64,000 nt of DNA from Nitrososphaerota archaeon (GCA_009889515.1 WUQR01000139.1:1-64000); one strand, 5' to 3'; shown: positions 27,041 through 36,918, counted from the stretch's first letter. A program made the numbers and translations. The notes: generated from the letters alone by a model not told the origin.

Positions 27041-27928
27041 GTGCTGCGGATCGGTGTTGTGGGTTATGTGGTGGTGGACGAGGTTGTCTGGCCAGGCGGT
27101 GTGAGAGTCTCGCCCGGCGGTGTCCCAACCTACGCAGGCCTAGCAATCTCCTCACTCGGACACAGGGCCCTAGCCGTCTCCAACATCGGCCCCGACGGCC
27201 TCTGGCTCCTAGACAGGCTCAGAGAACTCGGCGTAGACACGTCCCACGTGAGGGTCTTAGAGGGCCATGCGACCACCCGCTTCAGGATTGAAAGGATCGA
27301 TAGCGGCCGTAGGATGTGGGTTCCAGCCAGGTGCGCGGAGATAAGCATGGAGCAGATGGAGCTGGAGGCCGACGCGGTCTACCTCGGGCCAGTCGCCGGC
27401 GAGATAAGGCCTGAGCATGTCGCGGCTGCTGTGAAGAGGTTTAGGAAAGTCGCGCTTGACCCGCAGGGAATGATGAGAGTCCTCGGCCCAGACAACAGCG
27501 TTTCCCTGAGGCCAATAAGCTTGGAGCCGTTCACGGGTATAGGAGTCCTAAGGTTCTCCGAGGAGGAGTACAAGGCCCTCGGATACACGACACCACGCGA
27601 AGCAGCAGTCAAGACCTCTCAGACACTGGGCTGCGACGTCGTAGCATCCTCACCCTCACACGGCATATGGGTCTGCGGGGGCGGCGTGGTCTTGAGGGGC
27701 TTGGTGAGAGCTGACAGAATTGTGGACACGGTGGGAGCGGGAGACGTAGTCGGCGGAGCCTACCTAGTCGGTCTACTCGAGACCGGTGATAGAGCCTATG
27801 CACTGGCGCTGGCGATGGCCGCTGTGGCGCATAGGATGCGCCTCCACGGCCCTGCGCGGCTTGAGAACTCTGCGGTGAGGGAGGATGCAGAGAGGATGCT
27901 GGAGGACATCGAGAGGGGTACCCTCTAG
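27041..27928 (+). CDS. PfkB-family (ribokinase-like) kinase
   Basis: 295 residues, GTG start. N-terminal VVDEVVWPGG and GGVPTYAGLAISSLG match the ribokinase substrate-binding fold. The C-terminal PfkB signature DTVGAGDVVGGAYLVG (about 231-246) holds the catalytic Asp. The substrate (a sugar, nucleoside or sugar phosphate) cannot be read from sequence. It follows the 5S rRNA by about 50 nt. Confidence 0.85.
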   Translation: MLRIGVVGYVVVDEVVWPGGVRVSPGGVPTYAGLAISSLGHRALAVSNIGPDGLWLLDRLRELGVDTSHVRVLEGHATTRFRIERIDSGRRMWVPARCAEISMEQMELEADAVYLGPVAGEIRPEHVAAAVKRFRKVALDPQGMMRVLGPDNSVSLRPISLEPFTGIGVLRFSEEEYKALGYTTPREAAVKTSQTLGCDVVASSPSHGIWVCGGGVVLRGLVRADRIVDTVGAGDVVGGAYLVGLLETGDRAYALALAMAAVAHRMRLHGPARLENSAVREDAERMLEDIERGTL

Positions 27929-27973
27929 TTGGAGGCCCCAACTCTTAAAAGCGCCAGGCAGGGTGGAGGATGA

Positions 27974-29698
27974 ATGGTGCTGGAGGAGGGTGGCACAATA
28001 CTAGACCCCCAGCAGCCCGTCATAGACCCACACTCACCACCCCCGCTCGCATCCAAAATCAAGAGCCTCGGAACACTCCAAGCAACAGCCCACACACCAG
28101 TCTACACAATGCACAAGTTCTGGGCCAGGAGGCCCTGGAAACTCTTCAAAACGCTAATCCGAGAATTCACGAGCCCCGGCGACCTGATACTCGACCCCTT
28201 CGCAGGAGGAGGCGTCGTACTCGTAGAGGGCCTCGCAGAGCGGAGGAGGGTGATAGCGGTTGACATCAACCCGCTCGCAACACTCATCATGAGACACGAG
28301 GTCGCGCCGCTAGACTTGGAGATGTATGAGAAGGCACTGGGGCTGGTGGCTGGGAGGATTGAGCCGCTGGCCCAGAGGCTCTACCATGTCCGCTGCCCCT
28401 CCTGCGGCGGTGTGGCCCAGGCGCACTGGACGGAATTCGACTCGGTGAGCGGAGAGCCTGTCAGGACCCGCTACAGCTGCCCCTCCTGCGGAATGCGGGG
28501 AGAGAAGAGGCCGGAGCCCGGCGACCTCCCACCACCCCCCAGCCCACCCAGCTACAAGAGAGTCGAGATACCACACGGCGACAAGACCCGAGACCTCCTC
28601 AAACTCGGCCTAAGATTCTTCGACGAACTCTACACGCCGCGAAACCTCTACATGATACTCAAGATCAAGGAGGCTGTGGAGGAGGTCTGCGCAGCCCAGG
28701 GCCTCGAGACTGTCAAGTCCTTCCTCCTCTTCACGCTCAGCAGCACGTTGAAGTGGGCCTCAAAGATGAGCCACCTGAGGGGGCGGATTCTCGAGGGCTG
28801 GGCGATGCACGCCTACTGGATATACCCGAGGCATGCTGAGGTGAATGTCTGGAGGCAGTTTCTGAACAGGGCCCGCGCAGTAATCCGCGGCAAGAGCTAC
28901 TCTAACACCTACATCGGCATGCATCAGCGGGAGGCTAGCTCCTTCGAGGATTTGTCGAGGGGCTGCACCTACATGGTCCTGAACCTAGACTCTAGGAGTC
29001 TCCCAATCCCCTCAGAGTCAGTGGACGCTGTCATAACAGACCCACCCTACGGAGACAACGTGAACTACGCCGAACTCTCAGACTACTTCCTCTGGTTATT
29101 CGGCGGCTCCTCGCCCAAGGAGGGTGAGGTCGTGATAAACAGGTCTAGGGGCTCGACGCTCCAAGACTACTGTGAGGGGCTGAGGGAGGTCTTCACCGAG
29201 TGCTACAGGGTGCTCAAGCCCTCGGGCCTACTGGTCTCCACGTTCAACAGCAAGGACGCCTCAGTCGTCGCGGCCTTCTTCAAGGCCCTGAGAGATGCGG
29301 GGTTCGGATTCATCGCCGCATCGCCACAGCCATACCTCAAGGCCTACCAGACAACATTCCACGCCCTCCAAGTAGGCTCGATGTCCTTCGACTACGTCTT
29401 CTTCTTCGCGAAGGGCTTCAGGTGTGGGTGTGAACCTCCAAGCCTCGAGGGCTTCAGGGAGGGTGTCGAGGGGCTGGTGAGGCTATGCGTGGAGAGGGGA
29501 TGGAGTGAGAGGGAGTTCAGGGCCCGGGCCTATCCGCTCCTCATCAACTTCCTCGCCCACGGAGACACGGCCCAGCTCTACACGGCAGCCACAATCCTCG
29601 AGAAGACTGTCAGGAGGGAGAGCAGATACTTCAGAGAGGTTAGGGCTAGGATTGTCGGTTTGAGGAGGCTGGGTGCTGGTCTTGGAGATACTGGTTAA
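27974..29698 (+). CDS. Amino-methyltransferase with zinc ribbon (DNA methylase-like)
   Basis: 574 residues, GTG start (an ATG at 27970 is in another frame). The SAM motif I is split toward the N-terminus: HKFWARRPWKL, then DPFAGGGVVLVEGLAERRRVIAVDINP at about 70-96. Two CPSC motifs at about 141-144 and 171-174 make a zinc ribbon. The catalytic N6/N4-amino-methylase motif TDPPYGDNVNYAEL lies at about 356-369. The order fits a COG1743-like group of putative DNA methylases. No restriction enzyme lies beside it. DNA or RNA as the target is not shown by the sequence. Confidence 0.78.
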   Translation: MVLEEGGTILDPQQPVIDPHSPPPLASKIKSLGTLQATAHTPVYTMHKFWARRPWKLFKTLIREFTSPGDLILDPFAGGGVVLVEGLAERRRVIAVDINPLATLIMRHEVAPLDLEMYEKALGLVAGRIEPLAQRLYHVRCPSCGGVAQAHWTEFDSVSGEPVRTRYSCPSCGMRGEKRPEPGDLPPPPSPPSYKRVEIPHGDKTRDLLKLGLRFFDELYTPRNLYMILKIKEAVEEVCAAQGLETVKSFLLFTLSSTLKWASKMSHLRGRILEGWAMHAYWIYPRHAEVNVWRQFLNRARAVIRGKSYSNTYIGMHQREASSFEDLSRGCTYMVLNLDSRSLPIPSESVDAVITDPPYGDNVNYAELSDYFLWLFGGSSPKEGEVVINRSRGSTLQDYCEGLREVFTECYRVLKPSGLLVSTFNSKDASVVAAFFKALRDAGFGFIAASPQPYLKAYQTTFHALQVGSMSFDYVFFFAKGFRCGCEPPSLEGFREGVEGLVRLCVERGWSEREFRARAYPLLINFLAHGDTAQLYTAATILEKTVRRESRYFREVRARIVGLRRLGAGLGDTG

Positions 29699-30752
29699 GA
29701 CCCCGCTGGGGCTTGAGGAGGTCTGCGCCTCGAGGATAGCTGAGCTGGACCCTGGGGCGGAGGTGGTGGTTAGGCCCGGGGGGTATGTGGGGCTCGTGGG
29801 TGTGGTGCGGTGCAGCGACCCAGACGGCCTCTACCAGCGTATTCTCTCGGAGGTCTTGGAGTCTGAGAGCGTCTACAGAGTTGTGGCCACGGCGGATGCG
29901 GGCAGCTTGGAGGGTATCGCGGAGGCCGCGGTACGGGCGGCTCAGGGCAGGCTTGACGGTGGGAAGTCCTTCGCCGTGAGGACTGTGAGGAGGGGCCGCC
30001 ACAGCTTCACGAGCTTGGATGTGAATGTGGCGGTGGGTGCTGCAATCCAGCGCGAATTCTCTGCACCTGTTGACTTAGACCACCCTGACATGGTTGTGCG
30101 CGTCGAGATAATCGATGATGTTGCGTATGTCTCGGTCTATGAGGGTGGGCGGGAGTGGGTGAAGATGGGGCCGGGGAAGAGGGAGGCTTGGGGCTTCTTC
30201 AGCAAGATTAGTGTGGTTCAGATGCCGTATGTTGGGCCGCCTAAGTCGTGTAGGGAGATGGGTGCTAGGATTGGGAGGGCTGTCCAGGCCTTTGAGGTGG
30301 GTGAGCTCGTGGTCGCTCCCTCGGAGCCTGTTGATGCGCGGTCTCTCGCAGAGTTTCTGTTAGGGGTCTTGGAGGGTCTTGAGAGCAGGTTTGAGGTCCA
30401 GCTCAGGGCCTATGCGCGTAAACCCCGAAGAGTCAGCGTAACCGTCCAGGACCTCTACCAGCTGGTCAGGGCTAGGAGGGGTGAACCGATTATAGTCTTC
30501 GAGCCGGAGGGTGTGGAGCTCTCAAAGGCCTCGGAGCGTCTCGCAGAGCTCTACAGCTCCGCCAAGCGTATCAACTTTCTCTTCGGCTCGCGTGAGGGGA
30601 TTCCGAAGGGAATCTACAGGGTCGCAGACCTAGTCATAGACTTGGCACCCGCGATGACCCTCCCAACAGAGCTGGCAGCGCCCACAGCCCTCCTAGCAGC
30701 CTACACCGCCCTCAGGCTCACCAAGACAGAGGCCGGCGTCGAGGAGGCGTAG
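29673..30752 (+). CDS. THUMP-domain RNA-modifying protein (SPOUT-like)
   Basis: 359 residues. The N-terminal half is a THUMP-type RNA-binding domain (LGLEEVCASRIAELDPGAEV; GKSFAVRTVRRGRHSFTSLDVNVAVGAAIQ; VRVEIIDDVAYVSVYEGG). The C-terminal half resembles a SPOUT methyltransferase fold with a glycine-containing loop (INFLFGSREGIPKGIYRVADLVIDLAP). The likely role is tRNA or rRNA methylation. The frame opens 26 nt inside the preceding methylase gene. An alternative TTG at 29682 would shorten it by three residues. Confidence 0.72.
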   Translation: MLVLEILVKTPLGLEEVCASRIAELDPGAEVVVRPGGYVGLVGVVRCSDPDGLYQRILSEVLESESVYRVVATADAGSLEGIAEAAVRAAQGRLDGGKSFAVRTVRRGRHSFTSLDVNVAVGAAIQREFSAPVDLDHPDMVVRVEIIDDVAYVSVYEGGREWVKMGPGKREAWGFFSKISVVQMPYVGPPKSCREMGARIGRAVQAFEVGELVVAPSEPVDARSLAEFLLGVLEGLESRFEVQLRAYARKPRRVSVTVQDLYQLVRARRGEPIIVFEPEGVELSKASERLAELYSSAKRINFLFGSREGIPKGIYRVADLVIDLAPAMTLPTELAAPTALLAAYTALRLTKTEAGVEEA

Positions 30753-30756
30753 AGGA

Positions 30757-32634
30757 CTACTCGGCCCGGAGCCTCTCCATTAGGAGCTTGTTGAGTAGGC
30801 CGCCGTCCACCCTCCCCCTATACTTCCTCATAAGCTCGCCCATCAGCCGGCCTGTCGCCGACTTCCTCTCGCTGGGCGGGACGCTTGAGACCAGCTCCTC
30901 GATGAAGGCGTTCACCTCCTCTATGGGTGGAGCCCTGAGCCCCAGCCTGTCCACCGCCTGTTCGGCTGTGAGGGATGGGTCTTTCGCAATCTCTGCCAGG
31001 ACTTGGAGTGCCGACTCTTTCGCAGTTACGCCGAGGCTGACGAGTTTGAAGTAGTCGTAGATGTGGTTTGGCGAGATGTTCTCGACCCTGTAGCCCTCCC
31101 TCCTCAGCTGCTTCAGCCCCTCCGTCAGGACGCTGGCGACCACGCTGGGCGCCACGCCAAGCCCCACAACCCTCTCAAACTCCTCAACCATCTCCGAGTC
31201 AATCAGCTCCCATGCGAGCTGGCTGCTGAGCCTGTACCGCTTGACAAGCTCCTCGGCGACCTTCTCGAGGGGTGGCGGCAGATTTCTCTCAATCTCCTCT
31301 AAGACCTCGCGTGAGACCCTGAAGGGTGGTATGTCGGTCTCGGGGTACATTCGGGCTGAGCCGGGCCGTGGGCGCATGTAGACTGTCGTGCCGTCTGGGA
31401 GGGCTGCGCGCGTCTCGTCAGGTACTTGTGTGCAGGCCTGAGCGGCCCTCATCCTCACAGCCTCCAGCGCCTCTCTCGCCCTAGCCTCGCGGCCAGCCAC
31501 GAGAACGAAGGCGTCCGCCTCTCCTGCACCCAGCAGCCTCCGCGCCTCCCTAACCTCGTCCTCGCCGATACCATAGCCCGGAAGCTCGTCAGAGTGGAAG
31601 ATACCCTCCACGCCGCCCCAAGCCTTCGCGTACTCGGAGAGCTCCCTCCCAAGCCTCACATCACCCTCACCGCGCAGGAGGCCCGCGAAGCCCGGAAGCC
31701 TAAGCCCCAGAACCACGCCCCCCTCACTGATCTTGCGACGTATCACGCGGCTCCCACTCTCCCTGAAGACCTCGGTCAGGTCCACTATGGGCTGGGCCTC
31801 CACGGCCTCGGGCTTCACACCCCTCTCCCTGAGCCTCTCGACTAGGTCTAAGAGGTGTTTGAGCCGTCTCGCCTCATACTCTATGACCCGCGGAATGAGC
31901 TCGAGTTCTTGGACGCCCTTAACCTCCATCAAGCCGCTCCCCCGTATTGAGATGTTTAGGTCCTGCCTCACAGTGCCCAGTCCTCTCTTGACACCCCTAG
32001 TGGCCCTCAGGATTCTGCCAATCGCCTCAGCGGCCTTAGCGGCCATGGATGGTGTGTAGAGGACAGGGCCTGTCGAGACCTCTATCAAGGGTATCCCGAG
32101 CCTCGAGAGGTCGTAGACAACCTCCTCCGCCTCAGCCCTCACTATCCGGGCCGCATCCTCCTCCAACGTGATCGTCTGGATCGGGACAGGATGGCCGTCA
32201 ACGACTATCTCGCCTCCGAGAGCGACCATGCACGTCCTCTGGAAGCCCGAGGTGTTGCTCCCATCTATCACGATCTTCCTCATGACATGTATCTCGTCGA
32301 CTGGCTTGGCCCTCATCATTAGGGCGGCGGTCAGGGCTATGCGGACTGCCTCGGTGTTGATTGGGTGTGGGGGCTCCTCGTCAAGCTCAACCAGGCATGC
32401 TGATGCCGGGTCATACTCGTAGACTATCCTCCTCATCCTCTTGGACTCGAAGTGGGCGGCCTGGTCCACCTCGCCGAGCTCGCTCTGGGTCTCCCTGAGA
32501 TACCTGACTACCCTGAGCTTCGGGCCCTCCTGCGCAGGCGGTGATGTGCTGCACTTGCAGAAGAGCTTATGCCTAGTGTCAAGCTGCCTGTGAATCTCCA
32601 GCCCCACCTTTAGGCCCAGCTCCTCGTAGCTCAT
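30757..32634 (-). CDS. gatE: Glutamyl-tRNA(Gln) amidotransferase subunit E
   Basis: 625 residues, full length for GatE. The N-terminus LGLKVGLEIHRQLDTRHKLFCKC matches the GatB/GatE cradle. A GAD-type insertion and a C-terminal YqeY-like tail (ATGRLMGELMRKYRGRVDGGLLNKLL) follow. With GatD it converts Glu-tRNA(Gln) to Gln-tRNA(Gln), the archaeal route to glutaminyl-tRNA. Its start overlaps the end of gatD by 4 nt. Confidence 0.97.
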   Translation of the reverse strand: MSYEELGLKVGLEIHRQLDTRHKLFCKCSTSPPAQEGPKLRVVRYLRETQSELGEVDQAAHFESKRMRRIVYEYDPASACLVELDEEPPHPINTEAVRIALTAALMMRAKPVDEIHVMRKIVIDGSNTSGFQRTCMVALGGEIVVDGHPVPIQTITLEEDAARIVRAEAEEVVYDLSRLGIPLIEVSTGPVLYTPSMAAKAAEAIGRILRATRGVKRGLGTVRQDLNISIRGSGLMEVKGVQELELIPRVIEYEARRLKHLLDLVERLRERGVKPEAVEAQPIVDLTEVFRESGSRVIRRKISEGGVVLGLRLPGFAGLLRGEGDVRLGRELSEYAKAWGGVEGIFHSDELPGYGIGEDEVREARRLLGAGEADAFVLVAGREARAREALEAVRMRAAQACTQVPDETRAALPDGTTVYMRPRPGSARMYPETDIPPFRVSREVLEEIERNLPPPLEKVAEELVKRYRLSSQLAWELIDSEMVEEFERVVGLGVAPSVVASVLTEGLKQLRREGYRVENISPNHIYDYFKLVSLGVTAKESALQVLAEIAKDPSLTAEQAVDRLGLRAPPIEEVNAFIEELVSSVPPSERKSATGRLMGELMRKYRGRVDGGLLNKLLMERLRAE

Positions 32635-33977
32635 ACACCACCCACACCCTGCGGCAGGGTTCTTGAGCCAACCTCCCGCGCAACCGGTGTCAGCATCAGC
32701 CTCGCCAGCTCCTCCAGACTACTCGTCCTCCTCAAAGCCCACATGAGCTTGACAAGCGCAACCTCAGCAAGCATATCATCCAGCTCCACCACGCCAGCGT
32801 TCAGGAGGTCCCGCCCAGTATTGTATACCCTCATGTTCACCCTCCCAAACCTGCACTGGGAAGCCATCCCGACGAAAAACCCTGACTCTGTCAGGCGCTT
32901 AATCACAGGTATCCAGCGCCTAGCTACGTGGCCCAGCCCAGTCCCCTCGATGACGACTCCCCGGAACCCGCGGTCAGCGAGATACTCCAGCACCTCAGGC
33001 CCCATCCCCGGATAGAACTTGACCAGTGCTGCCCTGTCGCTGAAGCCGGGAGCATACACAAACCCATCACCACCCCTCGCGTGATAGTCGCTGTCTAACA
33101 TCTTGAGCGACCCGCCGCTCAGAATCGCGAGTGGCGTGGCGTTGACGCTCTTGAAGGCGTCCCTGCTGCTCGTATGCATCTTGACTACCCTAGTTCCGCG
33201 GTGTACTGCTACCGCCTCGTCGGAGTGCCACGCATGCATCGCGACCACAACCTCGCCGAAAGGCGCCCTAGCCGCAACCCAAACAGCACCCATCAGGTTG
33301 AACGCCGCATCGCTCGAAGGCCTGTCGCTGCTCCGCTGCGAGCCAACCAAGACTATCGGAACAGGAGGGTTCTGGAGCGTGAAGCTGAGGGCTGCAGCCG
33401 TGTAGTGCATCGTATCCGTCCCATGCGTCAAGACAACACCGTCAAACCCGTCCTCTATGACCCGCTTCACCCTCTCAGCAATCGCCTCCCACTCCCTCAC
33501 AGTAAAGTCCTCGCTATACAGCGAGAAGAGAACCTCGGCGTCTATCAGGGCGAGCTCGGAGAGCTCGGGGACGAGGGAGACCAGGTCCTCGGAGGAAATG
33601 GCCGGTCTCACAGCGCCGGTCCTATAGTCGACGCGGCTCGCTATCGTGCCCCCAGTCCCAATAACCTTGACGCGGGGTAGGCCGCTCTTCTGGGGAGGTG
33701 GTGGTGGGCGGGTGAATGCTGGCCTCCGCCCAGCCGCAACCCTCTCAATCCTGCAGGACGGGTCAACAGCCACCCCGATGTTGTAGCCGTTGCTCAGCTT
33801 GAGCACCAAAACATTCTCGGCCGAGAGTTCGCCCTTGAACATCAGCAGGCCTCTAAACCGCGAGCCGTCAGGCCTCTCAACAACAACCTCATCACCAATC
33901 TCAGCCCCGGCAGCCCTAATCATCTCCAAGAGGAAGCCGCTATACCCCTCCCACCTCTCCACACCAGACACCAGCAC
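32631..33977 (-). CDS. gatD: Glutamyl-tRNA(Gln) amidotransferase subunit D
   Basis: 448 residues. An N-terminal Tudor-like domain (about 1-90) precedes the asparaginase-type domain with the catalytic threonines in KVIGTGGTIASRVDYRTG (about 104) and GVVLTHGTDTMHYTA (about 182). It releases ammonia from glutamine for GatE. The start is GTG. The 4-nt overlap with gatE shows a coupled operon. Confidence 0.97.
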   Translation of the reverse strand: MLVSGVERWEGYSGFLLEMIRAAGAEIGDEVVVERPDGSRFRGLLMFKGELSAENVLVLKLSNGYNIGVAVDPSCRIERVAAGRRPAFTRPPPPPQKSGLPRVKVIGTGGTIASRVDYRTGAVRPAISSEDLVSLVPELSELALIDAEVLFSLYSEDFTVREWEAIAERVKRVIEDGFDGVVLTHGTDTMHYTAAALSFTLQNPPVPIVLVGSQRSSDRPSSDAAFNLMGAVWVAARAPFGEVVVAMHAWHSDEAVAVHRGTRVVKMHTSSRDAFKSVNATPLAILSGGSLKMLDSDYHARGGDGFVYAPGFSDRAALVKFYPGMGPEVLEYLADRGFRGVVIEGTGLGHVARRWIPVIKRLTESGFFVGMASQCRFGRVNMRVYNTGRDLLNAGVVELDDMLAEVALVKLMWALRRTSSLEELARLMLTPVAREVGSRTLPQGVGGV

Positions 33978-34038
33978 AGAGAGGGCGCCCCCCAGTCAAA
34001 AACCCTCCGCCCCGTAAACACTCAGGGAGCTGGCTTGG

Positions 34039-34899
34039 TTAAGACCGTCTATCGAATATCTCCCAGACCATGTTGCAGACTTTTACAACCTCTTCCAGGA
34101 ATGAGGGGCCGTAGTGTGCTAGGGTGTCGGCTGGGAGTGTCAGGACGCTGCCTGTCTTGACGGCCCTCAACCCCTCCAGCCCCCTCTTCCTCATCACGTT
34201 CAAGCCCTCGTCAGGTGATGGGTGAAAGCTCTTAGACTCGTATATTATCACGTCTGGGTCTCTCCTCGTCAGCTCACCTGCGACATCCAGCACCGGGTAG
34301 TCGCCTACCTTCATACCATACAAGTATTCACCGGGTTGGTCGCCGAATATGTTGGCTATCCCCGCCAAGTGGAGCGCAGAGTTGATGTGATTGGAGTAGG
34401 CCGGCACAGTCGGCCCTCCCAAATCAATCTCGACGTAGACCCTAGGTGTCCTATCCCCGCGCCTCAAGGTCCTCAAATCCTCCAAGCGTCTTGCCAGCCT
34501 CTCGGCCAAGCTGAGGGCGGCCTCCGGCTCACCGACCATCCCACCCACCTCAACCACCATGGACAAGATGGCGTAGACATCCCTAGGCAGCGGAAACGGA
34601 TACGTCGGATAGCCGAGGGCGAGCAGCTCCTCTAGCGCCCTCCGCTGCGCACCCACAGTCGTAAAAACAAGCTCAGGCCCAAGCTCCAGAATCCTGTCCC
34701 TAAGTATCCCTGTGTAGCTCCCCACCTTCGGCCTCTCAAGAGCCTCCCGCGGCCTGTGACACCAGCTCGAAACACCCACAACCCTCCCACCCACACCAAG
34801 CATGAAGAGCGTCTCCGTCACAGACGGGCACAGACTCACAATCCTCGAAGGCCTATCAGGATACTCAACCCACCCCACATAAGGACTATAAACCCTCAA
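34039..34899 (-). CDS. BtuF/HemV-like metal-receptor protein lacking signal peptide
   Basis: 286 residues of the helical-backbone metal receptor fold: PSRIVSLCPSVTETLFMLGVGGRVVGVS, then RPKVGSYTGILRDRILELGPELVFT, and an EIDLGGPTVPAYSNHINSALHLAG stretch. Relatives bind cobalamin, haem or iron siderophores outside the cell for ABC importers. This one starts with MRVYSPYVGWVEYPDR: no signal peptide, lipobox or anchor is visible. No BtuC or BtuD gene is nearby. It may act in the cytoplasm in corrinoid handling, or the true N-terminus may be missing. The 259 nt upstream, before the next gene, shows nothing clear. Confidence 0.78.
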   Translation of the reverse strand: MRVYSPYVGWVEYPDRPSRIVSLCPSVTETLFMLGVGGRVVGVSSWCHRPREALERPKVGSYTGILRDRILELGPELVFTTVGAQRRALEELLALGYPTYPFPLPRDVYAILSMVVEVGGMVGEPEAALSLAERLARRLEDLRTLRRGDRTPRVYVEIDLGGPTVPAYSNHINSALHLAGIANIFGDQPGEYLYGMKVGDYPVLDVAGELTRRDPDVIIYESKSFHPSPDEGLNVMRKRGLEGLRAVKTGSVLTLPADTLAHYGPSFLEEVVKVCNMVWEIFDRRS

Positions 34900-35158
34900 C
34901 CCAACCCGCCAATAAACAATGAGACCCTAAAAAACCATCAACCAACCCTCAAGCATCACAACACCATAGCCCTCGAATAACTCATCCAAGCGAGCCCCAC
35001 AGAAATCCGGCAATAACCATAAACACGTATTCTTTGCGCATCGTCAGTTTTTAGCAAGAGGCCAATTCTTCAAAATCATATTTTATGCAGTATTGAAATA
35101 ATTTGTGAGTGATGCGTAGAATACATGACCCATTTTTGAGCTAGCTTTCACCCACGCT

Positions 35159-36061
35159 CTACAAATAATGTGTGCGGAGGTGAGATGCAGATGAAGAGCG
35201 GCTATCCGATGCAACCCTTTCGCCAACATAGGTGAGTAGAATACCCCCTATAAGACCACCTAACAATAGGCCAAGTATCTGAAATACCCCGTTCATGTAT
35301 GTTGGGTAGGCTATGTGTGCAGTCATTCCCAGTAGAGCCATAATAGCTAGCCGTGTATACTTTCTCCCAGCGTCCTTCCCCTTTGTTAGATCGGCTACCA
35401 ATGTTGCGGTGAATCCTATAGGCATGTAAGGCGGTCCTCCAGCATATCCCACAGTAAAGAGGTATATTGAAGCAGCGTAGATGGTCCATGTTAGTGTTCC
35501 TGAATAGGCTCTAGGGCTCGAATACACTGCTGAGCCCAATATTGTGGCTGCGGTGAAGCCTAGGAGGACTGTGGCCGCGGGGGTCGTGTCAAAGATGTAT
35601 AGGATGGAGCCTGAGGCAGTGAGCCAGAGAGCCACCCCACTTGTCAACTGGCCTAGCTGCAACACTGTACTCACCACCTCAGAGTGGATCATGCCTATGC
35701 AGACTGCGGAGAATATTGTGAGTGATGATGCTAGAAGTCCTAAGGTGAACATGGCGTGGGCAGTGAAGTGTAGGGCACTATCTTCAAGCTCCGGCAGCCT
35801 ATGGGTAACCTCGTTCAAACCCCCGGCCACTATTTGGGCGAAGAAGCCGGCCGCCAGCGATGTACGCCACCCACTCCCCCTGAATAGCCCCATAATTAGT
35901 GATACTCCCACTAGGCCTACACCCGAGTATAGGCCGATGTGAGCTGGGTTAAGGGGCGGGTCTCCACCCTGAAACTGGATGGTATGAGAAAGGGCGTCCC
36001 ACCAGCCCGATAGGGCCTGTAGGAGGACGCCTGCCGAACCTATAAGCAGTGGCTGCCGCAT
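35159..36061 (-). CDS. Polytopic membrane protein
   Basis: 300 residues with about eight hydrophobic segments. Polar, conserved-looking loops include GWWDALSHTIQFQGGDPPLNPAHIGLY, RLPELEDSALHFTAHAMFT and GYAGGPPYMPIGF. His and Asp/Glu residues inside the membrane region (WWDALSH, NEVTHRLPE, HFTAH) could bind metal or haem. A TATA-like CTTTTAAAG lies about 28 nt upstream of the start. Family not recognised. Confidence 0.7.
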   Translation of the reverse strand: MRQPLLIGSAGVLLQALSGWWDALSHTIQFQGGDPPLNPAHIGLYSGVGLVGVSLIMGLFRGSGWRTSLAAGFFAQIVAGGLNEVTHRLPELEDSALHFTAHAMFTLGLLASSLTIFSAVCIGMIHSEVVSTVLQLGQLTSGVALWLTASGSILYIFDTTPAATVLLGFTAATILGSAVYSSPRAYSGTLTWTIYAASIYLFTVGYAGGPPYMPIGFTATLVADLTKGKDAGRKYTRLAIMALLGMTAHIAYPTYMNGVFQILGLLLGGLIGGILLTYVGERVASDSRSSSASHLRTHYL

Positions 36062-36315
36062 ATATCACCCTCCACTGCACCCTCTTTAAAAGCCTAGAGT
36101 ATTTTCAACCAATAATCAATATTGTTAAGGCCACTGGTGTTGCGGTGGTTGAGGGAGGCTGTCGGATTAAGGCTAGGCTCCTCTCCCTGTCCAAGAGTTT
36201 AGGAATGCGTGTTGGTTTGTCCCCCTCTAGTCTGGGCTAGGTCTCGCTAGACAAAACTCTCTGAAAGACCATTCAAACAAGAAATTCCTCTGATAAGTTT
36301 GAGCACAAATATCTG

Positions 36316-36422
36316 TGCGGGGGGTGGGATTCGAACCCACGAACCCCTTCGGGAGCGGCTTTCTCTTCCTGCTTGGTGGGATCTTGAGGCCGCCGCCTTT
36401 GACCTGGCTCGGCCACCCCCGC
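36316..36422 (-). tRNA. tRNA-Leu (CAA) with 22-nt intron
   Basis: On the minus strand the acceptor stem GCGGGGG pairs with CCCCCGC (discriminator A at 36316). The T arm GTGGGTTCGAATCCCAC and a long class II variable arm (CCC-GAA-GGGG) fit leucine. The anticodon stem GCGGC/GCCGC encloses loop CTCAAG plus A, giving anticodon CAA (36384-36386). A 22-nt intron lies after position 37 at 36361-36382, the canonical archaeal place cut by the splicing endonuclease. CCA is not encoded. Confidence 0.93.
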
Positions 36423-36476
36423 TCTGGCCCCGCGTATATTATGTTGGGGTTGGGGTGGATTTAATTTTGTGGGGGG

Positions 36477-36779
36477 TTATTCTGTGAAGATGCCGCCGAA
36501 GCCTGAGAGTGCGCGCTCGTCCTCCTCTTTTATCTTTGCGAGGACTTGGCTCAGCTCCTCACCCTCTACGAGCCTCGCCTTCTCCTTGAGCAGTTCGTCC
36601 ACCCTCTTCAGCTGTTCCTCAGTCCCAATTATCCTGATGTAATAGCCCTCGCGGCCGAGGAGGAGTTTAGCGTCCTTCAGGACTATGTTGGCCCTAGAGG
36701 CGGTGTCGTCTGTTAGGAGTATCCTCTCGAGGTCTTGGGCTCCTGTTGTTACGTGATAGACACGCTGGTTGGCTTCCAC
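36477..36779 (-). CDS. Small hypothetical protein
   Basis: 100 residues: a beta-alpha-beta start (RVYHVTTGAQDLERILLTDD; ANIVLKDAKLLLGREGYYIRIIG), then a charged helical tail (EEQLKRVDELLKEKARLVEGEELSQVLAKIKEEDERAL) ending in a glycine/phenylalanine-rich tip. No cysteines, signal or membrane segment. Probably a conserved cytoplasmic protein of TACK archaea, family not recognised. It is divergent from the DUF447 gene. Confidence 0.6.
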   Translation of the reverse strand: MEANQRVYHVTTGAQDLERILLTDDTASRANIVLKDAKLLLGREGYYIRIIGTEEQLKRVDELLKEKARLVEGEELSQVLAKIKEEDERALSGFGGIFTE

Positions 36780-36918
36780 GCCCCATAGTCGTCAACGGTG
36801 TCTATTAAATTGTTGTGTAGCTTTATCTTCTCGGCCGCGCCCTCAAGGGCCGTACTCTGGCTTGGGCGGTCCATGCGGGTCTGGCTGGGTTGGTGCGCAT
36901 CCATCGAGCCTCTTTGAG

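Noticed and set aside
27974-29698. Restriction-modification system around the DNA methylase
   Set aside because: Neighbours are a PfkB kinase and a THUMP protein; no restriction or specificity gene is adjacent.
36049-36240. 63-codon plus-strand ORF between the membrane protein and tRNA-Leu
   Set aside because: It begins inside the promoter region of the divergent gene and has no conserved-looking features.
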